A stretch of DNA of 21,044 bases, from contig DKBS01000098.1 of the NCBI GenBank assembly GCA_002451275.1, positions 1-21,044 of the forward strand, read 5' to 3'. This DNA comes from Planctomycetaceae bacterium UBA6894 (GTDB lineage: Bacteria > Planctomycetota > Planctomycetia > Gemmatales > Gemmataceae). Every line of letters begins with the position of its first letter. Positions within the stretch are counted from its first letter, which is position 1. The position numbers and the translations under genes are program-made. This document shows, in pieces, positions 13,841 to 21,044 of the stretch. The notes beneath the pieces were generated by a model, which saw nothing but the letters and a program-made list of their open reading frames with translations, ran no database searches and had not been told where the DNA came from.

Positions 13841-14827
13841 TTATTGACCGCCGGGCCGGAAGAAATTCGGGAACCCGGAGGGGGCGATTGCTTGCCCCTG
13901 CTGCGGTGGAGCCGGGGGGACCGCCGGGGCAGGTTGGCCATAGGGCGAGGGGATCAGTTGTGTTGGAGCCGGTTGGCGGCTGGCGGGCTGGGCCGGCACA
14001 GTCTGGGTTCGGGGCTGGCTGACTGTGGCGGCTGGTGCCGCCTTGGCGTTCCCTTGGCCGCCGGAGGTGAGTTGCATCCCGGTTTTGCTCTCCAATTTGT
14101 TCACATAGGGCACAAGTTTGGGCGCGAAATTAGCCAGCCAGTTTTGGGGATGGATTTCAAAGCGTTTTGCGTCCAGGTAGGTGGCATACACCAGCAAGCC
14201 CAGAATCCCATAGGTGATCGAAGTCGCCACCAGCGAGGATGACCAAAGTTTGACCGCGCTCCCCGCGAACTGGTTCAGGTGGATGGTCAGGCCTTCCCAG
14301 TTCACCGCCCAGATTTCATCCAGAACCAAGTGCGTCAGCACACCGATGGCGGCGGCCACACCCAGAACAGCCCGATGGAAATGGCGCATGTCCTGATTCA
14401 CGCCGGGAGCTTCCGCGGCGGCGGTCTGGCTGCCGGTCAGGTACACCACCAGTCCAAAAATGATCATGACTGGCACGCTGTGGAACATGCCGCGGTGCAC
14501 GGTGAATTTACGGAACAACCTTTTCAGGCCAAAGCGTATGACCAGGTAAATACCCACCATGCAGGCGAAAACCTGCTCACTGGTGAGCCCCTCCTGTTCC
14601 AGCCGGTGGTACAAAAGAAGCGGGAAAAAGACACTGACCAGGTTGAACATTTCCCGCGCGGGAATGCCCGAATCGCTGTCCAGGTCGGGGATGGCACCCC
14701 CCAGGGCACAGTAAACCGCCACCGAGATGGCCGCGCCCCAGTCAAAGTCCAGCCAATAGATGCTGGCGATGCCGAGGATGGCACCAGTCGTGCTTGATGT
14801 GGTGAAGTGAACCGGAAAACTGGCCAT
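13841..14827 (-). CDS. YdjM/DUF457-like membrane-bound metal-dependent hydrolase
   Basis: The protein has 328 residues. It matches the PF04307 pattern: H7 near the N-terminus, PDLDSDSG at 47-54 with D48 and D50, HRGMFHS at 111-117, and THLVLDE at 165-171. These form the likely metal-binding centre. Several hydrophobic segments (about 15-45, 60-75, 85-100, 117-131, 152-167 and 192-218) make it an integral membrane protein. Residues 255-328 are a Pro/Gln/Ala-rich tail not found in the core family. Start is the ATG at 14827 with AAGGA seven bases upstream; a TTG-initiated frame to 14851 is less likely. It lies 70 bp downstream of the prolyl oligopeptidase gene on the same strand and is probably co-transcribed. 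The substrate of this family is not established. Confidence 0.85.
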   Translation of the reverse strand: MASFPVHFTTSSTTGAILGIASIYWLDFDWGAAISVAVYCALGGAIPDLDSDSGIPAREMFNLVSVFFPLLLYHRLEQEGLTSEQVFACMVGIYLVIRFGLKRLFRKFTVHRGMFHSVPVMIIFGLVVYLTGSQTAAAEAPGVNQDMRHFHRAVLGVAAAIGVLTHLVLDEIWAVNWEGLTIHLNQFAGSAVKLWSSSLVATSITYGILGLLVYATYLDAKRFEIHPQNWLANFAPKLVPYVNKLESKTGMQLTSGGQGNAKAAPAATVSQPRTQTVPAQPASRQPAPTQLIPSPYGQPAPAVPPAPPQQGQAIAPSGFPNFFRPGGQ

Positions 14828-14897
14828 GCGGGAATCCTTTCCCTGGATCAACCGGGGGCCGGCCTCCTGCCTGCCCCCTTAAGAACTAACCCGGGCT

Positions 14898-17045
14898 TCA
14901 GTCTGGAAGCTTCAAGCCAAGATTGGCCGCCAGGAAAGCCCATTGGTCGGCGATTTCCTCAATCTGCATGGCGGTGGGTTTGCCCGCCCCGTGCCCGGCC
15001 CGTGTTTCAATCCGAATCAGCACCGGAGCCGGTCCGGCCTGGCATTCCTGCAAGCGGGCGGCGAATTTGAAGCTGTGCCCGGGCACTACGCGGTCATCGG
15101 TGTCACCCGTGGTGACCAGGGTGGGCGGGTATTTCGTGCCGGGCTTCAGGTTGTGGTAGGGCGAATAAGCGAACAGGTACTTGAAATCAGGGGCATTGTC
15201 ACTGGAGCCGTAATCATCCACCCAATAGCGCCCGGCGGTGAATTTCTGGAAGCGCAGCATGTCCATCACGCCCACGGCGGGCAGGCAGGCCCCGAACAGG
15301 TCGGGCCGCTGGACCAGCGCGGCTCCCACCAGCAGGCCGCCATTGCTGCCGCCCTGGATGCCCAAGTGGCGGGGGCTGGTGATTTTCTGGGCTATCAGGT
15401 ACTCGGCTGCCCCGATGAAATCATCAAAGACATTCTGTTTGCGTTCCTTCGTGCCGGCCTTGTGCCATTCCTCGCCGTACTCACCACCACCGCGCAGGTT
15501 GGCCACCGCCAGCACGCCCCCCATTTCCATCCAGGCCAGCCGGCCCACGGAAAATCCCGGGGTCAGCGAGATGCTGAAACCGCCGTAGCCATACAGCAAG
15601 GTGGGGTTGGTCCCGTCCAGCTTCAGTCCCTTCTTGTGGGAAAGGAACATGGGAACCTTGGTCCCGTCCCTGCTGGTGTAAAAGACCTGGCGCGTCTCAT
15701 ACAGGTCGGGATCAAAATCCACCTTGGACTGGTGGATCAGTTCGCTTTTCTGGGTCTCCAGATCCAGCCGGTAGATCCGGCCGGGAGTGGCGAAACTGCT
15801 GAAAGAATAAAAGGTTTCCTTTTCTTCCAGCTTGCCGCCAAAGCCGCCGGCGGTGCCGATGCCGGGCAAATCCAACTTGCCCAGGTCCTTGCCCTGCAAC
15901 GAAAACAGCTTCACCTGGGTGTAGGCGTCCTTGAGATAGGTGCAGACCACGCGCCCGCCCACCAGGTTGCACCCGTCCAGTTTCTCCTTGGTCTGGGGGA
16001 CAATTTCCACCCAGTCGATAGCGCCCTGGGTGCAATCACCGCCCTTGCCCAGATCCACCTTCACCACACGCCCCATCGGCGCGCCCAGATTGCACTTGAA
16101 GTAGAGGGTGTCTCCCTCGTTGCCCGCAAAGTCCCACTCGTTTTCGAACTTGTCCACCAAGGGAACCAGCTTGAAATCCGGTTTGCGCAGGTCGGCCCAC
16201 TCCACCCGGTAGCGGTGGTCGGTGCCGACATGGGTGATCATCAGAAGGTAGTTGCCGTCATCGGTGACAATGGTCTGGAAACCCCAGTCCGGGTGGTCGG
16301 GCGTGGCGTGGACCAGCGCGTCCTCCGATTGGGCCGTTCCCAACTTGTGGAAATAAACCTTCATGTTCAGGTTGAGTGCCTGGAACTTCTGGTCCGCCTT
16401 GGGCTCGCTGAACCGGCCGTAGTAGAAACCCGAGCCGTCCTTTTTCCAGGAGGGGGAGTTGAACTTCACCCACTTGATCTCGTCGGGCAACGGCTTCAAG
16501 GTGGCCAGGTCGAGCACACGCCAGGTCACCCAATCGCTTCCAGCTTCCGCGACGCCATAAGCCAGGTGCCTGCCATCGTCCGTAGGCCGCCAGCCAGCCA
16601 GGGCCACCGTGCCGTCCTTGCTCCATGTGTTGGGATCGAGAATCAGCTTGGGCTCAGAGGCGAGGGTTTCACGGGCATAGAGGACCGATTGGTTCTGAAG
16701 GCCGTCGTTGCGCACAAACCAGTATTTTCCACCCAGACGCGACGGGGCTGAAACCTTTTCATAGTTCCAGAGCTTGGTCAACCGGTCCTGGATGCGTTTG
16801 CGACCGGGCAGCTTTTCCAGGTAGGCGAAAGTCACCTTGTTCTCGTCGGCGACCCATTGCTTCACTTCGGCGGATTTTCGGACATCATCCTCCAGCCAGC
16901 GGTAGGGATCTTCCACCTTCTGGCCATGGAGTGTTTCAGCCGTGTCATCCTTGCGGGTCTTGGGATATTGCAACGCTTCTTCCGACATGAGGTTCCCCGT
17001 GAACAGACCGATGCAGGCGCAGCCAAGCCAACTGGTGAATCGCAT
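14898..17045 (-). CDS. Prolyl oligopeptidase (S9A family serine peptidase)
   Basis: The protein has 715 residues, the usual size of prolyl oligopeptidase. The N-terminal segment contains DPYRWLED (about 47-54), a family hallmark, followed by a seven-bladed propeller region and a C-terminal alpha/beta-hydrolase domain. The catalytic triad is visible: S567 in GGSNGG, D650 in the GDTDDRV motif, and H685 in AGHGAGK. The enzyme cleaves short peptides after proline. Residues 1-20 (MRFTSWLGCACIGLFTGNL) can act as a signal peptide; an internal ATG at 16988 would give a cytoplasmic form starting MSEEALQY. The 17045 start is preferred because a hydrophobic leader is present, but its Shine-Dalgarno is weak. 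Upstream of the DUF457-like hydrolase in a likely operon; divergent from the metallophosphoesterase. Confidence 0.95.
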   Translation of the reverse strand: MRFTSWLGCACIGLFTGNLMSEEALQYPKTRKDDTAETLHGQKVEDPYRWLEDDVRKSAEVKQWVADENKVTFAYLEKLPGRKRIQDRLTKLWNYEKVSAPSRLGGKYWFVRNDGLQNQSVLYARETLASEPKLILDPNTWSKDGTVALAGWRPTDDGRHLAYGVAEAGSDWVTWRVLDLATLKPLPDEIKWVKFNSPSWKKDGSGFYYGRFSEPKADQKFQALNLNMKVYFHKLGTAQSEDALVHATPDHPDWGFQTIVTDDGNYLLMITHVGTDHRYRVEWADLRKPDFKLVPLVDKFENEWDFAGNEGDTLYFKCNLGAPMGRVVKVDLGKGGDCTQGAIDWVEIVPQTKEKLDGCNLVGGRVVCTYLKDAYTQVKLFSLQGKDLGKLDLPGIGTAGGFGGKLEEKETFYSFSSFATPGRIYRLDLETQKSELIHQSKVDFDPDLYETRQVFYTSRDGTKVPMFLSHKKGLKLDGTNPTLLYGYGGFSISLTPGFSVGRLAWMEMGGVLAVANLRGGGEYGEEWHKAGTKERKQNVFDDFIGAAEYLIAQKITSPRHLGIQGGSNGGLLVGAALVQRPDLFGACLPAVGVMDMLRFQKFTAGRYWVDDYGSSDNAPDFKYLFAYSPYHNLKPGTKYPPTLVTTGDTDDRVVPGHSFKFAARLQECQAGPAPVLIRIETRAGHGAGKPTAMQIEEIADQWAFLAANLGLKLPD

Positions 17046-17147
17046 GGTGGAAATCCCGTCGTGAGGCCCTTGATACGCCCGTCAACCCGGAACAGGCGCC
17101 TGAAAACATCCCGATGCAACCGCAAACAGAATAGCGTTGTACCATGG

Positions 17148-17183
17148 AGGGGTGTTGGCGGCTCAACGGCAACCGCCACCCCT
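17148..17183. repeat. Inverted repeat between divergent peptidase and phosphoesterase genes
   Basis: AGGGGT (17148-17153) and GGCGG (17157-17161) pair with CCGCC (17173-17177) and ACCCCT (17178-17183), giving 11 pairs with a 3-nt bulge on one side and an 11-nt loop. It sits in the shared 190-bp control region. Operator or leader hairpin; no other support. Confidence 0.35.
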
Positions 17184-17198
17184 GCGGAAGTCCCCGGC

Positions 17199-17220
17199 AG
17201 GAGGTTCGCCAGAAACTCCT
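17199..17220 (+). repeat. Small hairpin containing an orphan AGGAGG
   Basis: AGGAGGTT (17199-17206) pairs with AACTCCT (17214-17220) with one bulged G. The AGGAGG is too far (about 31 nt) from the phosphoesterase ATG to be a normal ribosome binding site. Either chance or a structured leader. Confidence 0.3.
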
Positions 17221-17235
17221 AAATAAAAAAGACTT

Positions 17236-18132
17236 ATGGCAAAACCCAAGCTTGCAATCACCGCCGACCTGCACTGGGGACTGCCCAAATGCCAGCCAGG
17301 CAACTTGGCCCTGATCCATGCTTTGCGTGAAAATCCCCCCGACCTGCTGCTCGTGGGGGGTGATCAGGGGGCGGACACCCACTTCACCGAGTGCCTGGAT
17401 GCCCTCGCCACCATCGGCTGTCCAATTGGCCTGGTCGCCGGCAATCATGACATGTGGGTCCGGGCGGAGGATTCACGCGGAGATTCGTGGCGGGTTTTCA
17501 ATCAACTGCTACCCGAGGAATGCCGCAAACGCGGGTTTCACAATCTTGACCAGGGGCCCTGGATCCTGCCCCAGTTTGATTTGGCCATCGTGGGTACCAT
17601 GAATTGGTACGACCATTCCTGGGCGGCTGAGGAACTGGCCAACCGTTTCCCCAAGGATACCTGGCGACTGGAGCAGATGTGCTTCACCCGTGGCCGGCAC
17701 AACGACCGAGTTTATGTCCGCTGGCCCGATGGCATGACCAACCACACGGTCACAAGCCTTTTGGCAACCCAACTGGCAAACCACCTTCAGTTTGCCATGG
17801 AAAAGGCGAGCCAGGTGGTGCTGATGACGCACCACCCCGCACTGCCCGAACTGGGTTTTCCGCCCTCGGCGCGTGAACCCGAACCCGATGGCACCCCCAT
17901 GGATCACCTGCTTTGGGAAGCCTTCAGCGGCAACAGCATGGTGGAAAGCCTGATTCGATTGCATGCGGACCGGTTGTCCCTGGTGATCAGCGGCCACACC
18001 CATCGCTGGCGCTGCGGTACCCTGGGCAAGGCGCGTCTGGTGAATGTGGGGAGCGATTATCCGGTCAAAAACCTCATCCGGCTGGACGGTCTGGAGGGCG
18101 AGATGGAAGTGGAGCAGTTCGGGCCGGAGTAA
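17236..18132 (+). CDS. Calcineurin-like metallophosphoesterase
   Basis: The protein has 298 residues. The family metal-binding motifs are complete: D11 and H13 in ADLHWG, D43 in VGGDQ, N70-H71 in AGNHD, H199 in MTHH, and H254/H256 in SGHTH. These bind two metal ions for hydrolysis of phosphoester bonds; the substrate could be a nucleotide, nucleic acid or phosphoprotein. No signal peptide, so it is probably cytoplasmic. The start is oddly supported: no Shine-Dalgarno lies close to the ATG, where an A-rich run is found instead (17221-17230), while an orphan AGGAGG (17199-17204) lies about 31 bases upstream. No alternative start was found. Stands divergent from the peptidase gene and 111 bp before the LRR gene. 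Confidence 0.93.
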   Translation: MAKPKLAITADLHWGLPKCQPGNLALIHALRENPPDLLLVGGDQGADTHFTECLDALATIGCPIGLVAGNHDMWVRAEDSRGDSWRVFNQLLPEECRKRGFHNLDQGPWILPQFDLAIVGTMNWYDHSWAAEELANRFPKDTWRLEQMCFTRGRHNDRVYVRWPDGMTNHTVTSLLATQLANHLQFAMEKASQVVLMTHHPALPELGFPPSAREPEPDGTPMDHLLWEAFSGNSMVESLIRLHADRLSLVISGHTHRWRCGTLGKARLVNVGSDYPVKNLIRLDGLEGEMEVEQFGPE

Positions 18133-18213
18133 AGACCTATCTGCCAACCTGCGATTCGCCCGGTAGGGCACCAACGCACCAACAATAAACCAAGCCTGAT
18201 TTGGGACTGTCTA

Positions 18214-18235
18214 TCCTTTCGATGCATCGAAAGGA
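18214..18235. repeat. Perfect 22-bp palindrome covering the LRR ribosome binding site
   Basis: The arm TCCTTTCGATG (18214-18224) is followed without a gap by its exact reverse complement CATCGAAAGGA (18225-18235). The right arm contains AAGGA (18231-18235), the Shine-Dalgarno of the LRR gene that starts at 18244. As RNA it folds to nine pairs around a TGCA loop and would hide the ribosome binding site; as DNA it is an ideal dimer-binding operator. Confidence 0.85.
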
Positions 18236-18243
18236 CCAAAACC

Positions 18244-19878
18244 ATGCAAGGCTCACCCCTTGTCGCTAACCCGGACGCCGTGGCCCTGCTGGACTCATCC
18301 AGGGCCGAACCCGGCGAGACCTTGGCCCGTGGCATCTTTGCGGATTGGCTAGGCGAGAATGGCGCGCTGCTGCTGGCAAGCCTGCTCAAGCAGTCCCTGC
18401 GGAACCCGGGGCAGATTCACCATGCAACGACCAGGCAATTCGGCGGCGCCCCGGGTATTCGCCATGCGGTGGATGGTTGGTTTCTGGGCGGCAATCGCGA
18501 ACTGCATGCCCTCGGGCAAAATCAGCCCGCCCCCTTTTTGCCCTGGGTCAGCGGGTTGCACCTCTCCGGTCGCGGTCTGGGTCCGGAAGCTCAGTCGGCA
18601 ATCTTGCAGGCGCTGCCTTCGCTTTGGTCGCCATCTTGGCGAATCCTGTCTCTTTCCGATTTTTCGGTGGCCCCCAAACTGTTTGTCTCCGTGCTGGAGC
18701 GAGGATGGGCCAGGCAAATCACGCACATGCGTCTGGGCGGTCCGCTCGCGGGAAGCTTGGCCCTTGAGGCGGTCTGCCAACACGCCCAGGCTTTGCAAAC
18801 CCTGGAACTGCAGTCAGCCTGGTGGCGGCATGACCCACCCCCTCGTTACGGCCCACGGCCGCACGGAATCAACCAGTTTCAGCCACCCCTCGACCTTTTC
18901 CAGACGGGCTTCCATTTCCCCGAAAAGTTCAAGCGCCTCAGCCTGGAAAACTACTCGCTTGCTGGCAAATCGTTGGCTGGCCTGCTCGATGCCGCATCCC
19001 GCAGGGACCTACGGCACCTGCACCTCAACCAATGCCATCTGCCAACCGAGGCTCTGGTGGTTATCAATCAATCCTCCATATGGCGCAGTCTGGAAACCCT
19101 CAACTTTATTGGCTGCCGTTTGCCCAAACAGCATCTGTCCAAAAACGAGGCTTCCCTCTCACCCATTCCCTGCAATCGCCTGCGCGGGCTCACCCTCCGG
19201 GCCTGCAGCCTGACCGGCGAATCCCTAGTGCGACTGGCGGACAGCGGTTGGCTGGCCGGACCGGTCCGGATTGATCTCTCCCAAAACAAACTGGAACAGC
19301 TCAACGATGGCCTGACAGGCCAGACGCTTCGCAGCGGCGAGGTGGAATCGCTGAATCTTGCCCATTGCGGCATCAACGCCAAGCAGTTGGAGCACTGGCT
19401 GAATCTGGGCCCTTGGGAGCGGCTGGGCCAATGGAACCTTTCCGCCAATCCTTTGGGCGACTCGGGCGCCAAAACCCTGGCACCGGGCACGCTCACGCCT
19501 TCCCTTGTTTCCCTGGATTTGACTGCCACCGGGTTGACCAGCCTGGGGTTGCAATATTTGGCTGCCGGCGCTTTGCTCCCCAGGGCCCAAAAAATCCACT
19601 TGAAAGGCAATGGCTTGGGCGAGGGGGAAGCATGGCCTCAATCTCTCCGCGACCTCCTCCGGCACCCGGCAATAGGTCAAATCCAACAGGTGCGACTCGA
19701 TGGCATAGACGACTGGATTGAAACGGAAATTTCCCACCCGGAATGCCGGTTGAATGCAATCGCCCGGAAGGATTTGCTCCACCTGGTGGCCACCCGCAGG
19801 CAAGCCAGACGACGCCAGGAAGCCGGGGAAGAGTTACAAGGAAGGTCAAGGCAAAGCACCGGGCCGCAATTGAGCTAA
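18244..19878 (+). CDS. Leucine-rich-repeat protein with N-terminal repeat-companion-like domain
   Basis: The protein has 544 residues. Residues about 13-50 (ALLDSSRAEPGE...FADWLGENGALLLASL) resemble the 'repeat-companion' domain TIGR02996, which in planctomycetes sits at the N-terminus of repeat proteins and contains the ADWLEE-type motif. The rest holds irregular leucine-rich repeats of the ribonuclease-inhibitor type (for example LRHLHLNQCHL, VESLNLAHCGI, LVSLDLTATGL and AQKIHLKGNGL) from about residue 105 to 460. No signal peptide or membrane segment. LRR arrays usually bind other proteins; the ligand is unknown. Start has AAGGA (18231-18235) eight bases upstream, within a perfect palindrome. 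Divergence among repeats and a basic C-terminal tail (about 510-544) are the other notable features. Confidence 0.85.
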   Translation: MQGSPLVANPDAVALLDSSRAEPGETLARGIFADWLGENGALLLASLLKQSLRNPGQIHHATTRQFGGAPGIRHAVDGWFLGGNRELHALGQNQPAPFLPWVSGLHLSGRGLGPEAQSAILQALPSLWSPSWRILSLSDFSVAPKLFVSVLERGWARQITHMRLGGPLAGSLALEAVCQHAQALQTLELQSAWWRHDPPPRYGPRPHGINQFQPPLDLFQTGFHFPEKFKRLSLENYSLAGKSLAGLLDAASRRDLRHLHLNQCHLPTEALVVINQSSIWRSLETLNFIGCRLPKQHLSKNEASLSPIPCNRLRGLTLRACSLTGESLVRLADSGWLAGPVRIDLSQNKLEQLNDGLTGQTLRSGEVESLNLAHCGINAKQLEHWLNLGPWERLGQWNLSANPLGDSGAKTLAPGTLTPSLVSLDLTATGLTSLGLQYLAAGALLPRAQKIHLKGNGLGEGEAWPQSLRDLLRHPAIGQIQQVRLDGIDDWIETEISHPECRLNAIARKDLLHLVATRRQARRRQEAGEELQGRSRQSTGPQLS

Positions 19879-19936
19879 TGCCCGAGTGGCGGCCCGGCAA
19901 CTCTGGAAAACAAAGCAACCGGATTGGGCTCGACAG

Positions 19937-20839
19937 CTATTTCAGCGGTGAATTCCCTTCAGGAACTCCGTTCGTGTCCAAAATCTGGAAATGATGGATT
20001 CCCGCCTTGCGGTCATCGGTGTGCTTCCAGACGATCCGCTTGTCGCGGGTCACCTCGGTCAGCTTGGTTTGGCCGGCCGAATTGTGATGGCTGGTGATCA
20101 CGGTATTGCCGTTCTTCAGCCGCTGCACGCCACAGGCGTCATTGATGGGGCGCCCGGGCAGGTCGTCATTGGTCACCCGCCACACCTCTTTTCCCTTGGG
20201 ATCCACCTCAATGACCAAATCACCCAAGGTGCAACCAATCAGCGTGTTGCCATCAGGCAGGCGAATCGCCGTGAACGGCATGTGGGGAGTTTTCACTTCC
20301 CAAACCACTTTGCCCTCGGGTGTGTATTCACGCACCACACGGTCCAGCAATTGGGGCACCAGATAATTCCCATTGGGCAACTTGCGGGACATCCGCGTCT
20401 GCAGGTGATGGTCTTTAGTCTGGGCCTGGAGTGGCACTTCCACCCGCACGGCACCGTCGCGGTCCACTTCCAACAGCCGGGGTTTGGCGCCCGCTTCACC
20501 CACCAGATAGCGGCCGCCTGGCAATGCCTGAACCGTGTTCACCTCGGACTGGGTTCCCTTGTATTCAAAAACAGTTTTTCCATCGCGCGTGACCTCCCGT
20601 GCGCCCCCACCCGGAAATCGTGCGCTTTTCGACAGGGCAAACAGGAGGTTGCCGTTTTCCAGAACCCAGCCATCCCGCGTGGATTCACCCAGGTCCCAGG
20701 TGGTCTTGCCGTCCGGTCCCACCAGGTAAGTTTGGCCACCGGTGGCCAAAAACGCATGGGTGACCTTTTCCTCGGCGCGGGCAATCGCACCTCCCGCGAG
20801 CATCAGGCAGGTGGTCGCAAACAGGCTGAAACTTTTCAT
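19937..20839 (-). CDS. Secreted beta-propeller (NHL/PQQ-like) protein
   Basis: The protein has 300 residues. Residues 1-22 form a signal peptide (MKSFSLFATTCLMLAGGAIARA), so it is exported. The mature part repeats a pattern of the type 'LPNGNxLV...VxEVDxxGKxVW' (for example LENGNLLF, LPGGRYLV, LPNGNYLV, LPDGNTLIG and LKNGNTVIT, alternating with DGKTTW, DGKTVF, EGKVVW, KGKEVW and DKRIVW), consistent with a six- or seven-bladed propeller of the NHL/PQQ or arylsulfotransferase-like class. The catalytic residues of a sulfotransferase were not identified, so the function is left open. Start is the ATG at 20837-20839; a TTG frame five codons earlier lacks support. Convergent with the LRR gene, 58 bp between stops with no obvious terminator. 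Confidence 0.8.
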   Translation of the reverse strand: MKSFSLFATTCLMLAGGAIARAEEKVTHAFLATGGQTYLVGPDGKTTWDLGESTRDGWVLENGNLLFALSKSARFPGGGAREVTRDGKTVFEYKGTQSEVNTVQALPGGRYLVGEAGAKPRLLEVDRDGAVRVEVPLQAQTKDHHLQTRMSRKLPNGNYLVPQLLDRVVREYTPEGKVVWEVKTPHMPFTAIRLPDGNTLIGCTLGDLVIEVDPKGKEVWRVTNDDLPGRPINDACGVQRLKNGNTVITSHHNSAGQTKLTEVTRDKRIVWKHTDDRKAGIHHFQILDTNGVPEGNSPLK

Positions 20840-20944
20840 GGAAATATCCGGCAAGGTGGGAGAAGACTATTCCAAAAACGCCCCGAGGGTATCAGCGGAT
20901 AGTCGCATCCCCGTCCGGGTCGCGCAAGCAAGATGCCAGCGCCA

Positions 20945-21044
20945 TCACACCCCATCCAACGGGCGCAACTTCTCCCCGCACTGGATGCACGAGTAATAGC
21001 CGGGCCTGCGGAGCATTCTTCGGTGGCGAATGATGGTCATCTGC
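20945..21044 (-). CDS. Partial zinc-ribbon-like protein, C-terminal end
   Basis: On the minus strand the frame entering the window edge reads 32 residues (…RRPGYYSCIQCGEKLRPLDGV) to a TGA at 20945-20947. The CxxC (CIQC) with aromatic residues before it resembles half of a zinc ribbon; the other CxxC would lie beyond the window. An internal ATG near the edge would make a 31-residue protein, but a longer gene is more likely. It is 105 bp upstream of the propeller gene on the same strand and may share its transcript. Function unknown. Confidence 0.45.
   Translation of the reverse strand, partial: QMTIIRHRRMLRRPGYYSCIQCGEKLRPLDGV

Noticed and set aside
14943..16751. Long open frame of about 600 codons on the + strand opposite the prolyl oligopeptidase
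   Set aside because: It is a shadow of the well-supported peptidase on the minus strand. Its translation has no domain, motif or start site and reflects the high GC and codon bias of the real gene.

Overview
The window looks like a chromosomal segment of a high-GC member of the Planctomycetota, possibly close to the Gemmata group. Three things point there: RpoB and RpoC sequences of planctomycete character, an N-terminal domain resembling the planctomycete 'repeat-companion' domain (TIGR02996) on a leucine-rich-repeat protein, and a set of secreted or membrane proteins typical of that phylum (a cytochrome c with a C-terminal CxxCH, a NHL/PQQ-like propeller, a Gfo/Idh/MocA oxidoreductase). The assignment rests on recollection of families, not on a search. 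No tRNA, rRNA, CRISPR array, insertion sequence or phage gene was seen.

Region 1 (1-8.9 kb, + strand) is the end of the ribosomal-protein/RNA-polymerase locus: the last 13 codons of rplL, a strong terminator, a roughly 400-nt leader with a candidate promoter and a second GC stem plus T7 tract, then rpoB and rpoC. A 13-bp hairpin lies between rpoB and rpoC. A 15-bp perfect hairpin closes the cluster and is shared with the convergent gene that follows.

Region 2 (8.9-13.8 kb) holds a membrane-anchored TPR protein (-), divergent from a small operon (+) of a secreted c'-like cytochrome and a 57-residue single-span membrane protein. A TTGGAA-N17-TATAAT promoter drives that operon. A Gfo/Idh/MocA oxidoreductase (-) converges on the operon with only one base between stop codons. 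A 153-residue unknown protein (+) is divergent from the oxidoreductase.

Region 3 (13.8-17.0 kb, - strand) is a pair: a secreted or cytoplasmic prolyl oligopeptidase followed by a YdjM/DUF457-like integral membrane metal-dependent hydrolase with a Pro/Ala/Gln-rich tail.

Region 4 (17.2-21.0 kb) has a calcineurin-like metallophosphoesterase (+) with no Shine-Dalgarno close to its start, a leucine-rich-repeat protein (+) whose Shine-Dalgarno lies inside a perfect 22-bp palindrome, a secreted beta-propeller protein (-), and the C-terminal end of a CxxC zinc-ribbon-like protein (-) at the window edge.

The protein-coding content is mostly ordinary housekeeping and lineage-typical genes. The signals most worth checking are RNA or operator level: the possible attenuator ahead of rpoBC, the SD-sequestering palindrome ahead of the LRR gene, the rpoB-rpoC intergenic hairpin, and the previously easy-to-miss cytochrome/small-membrane-protein pair. 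No clearly novel defence or mobile system was found.
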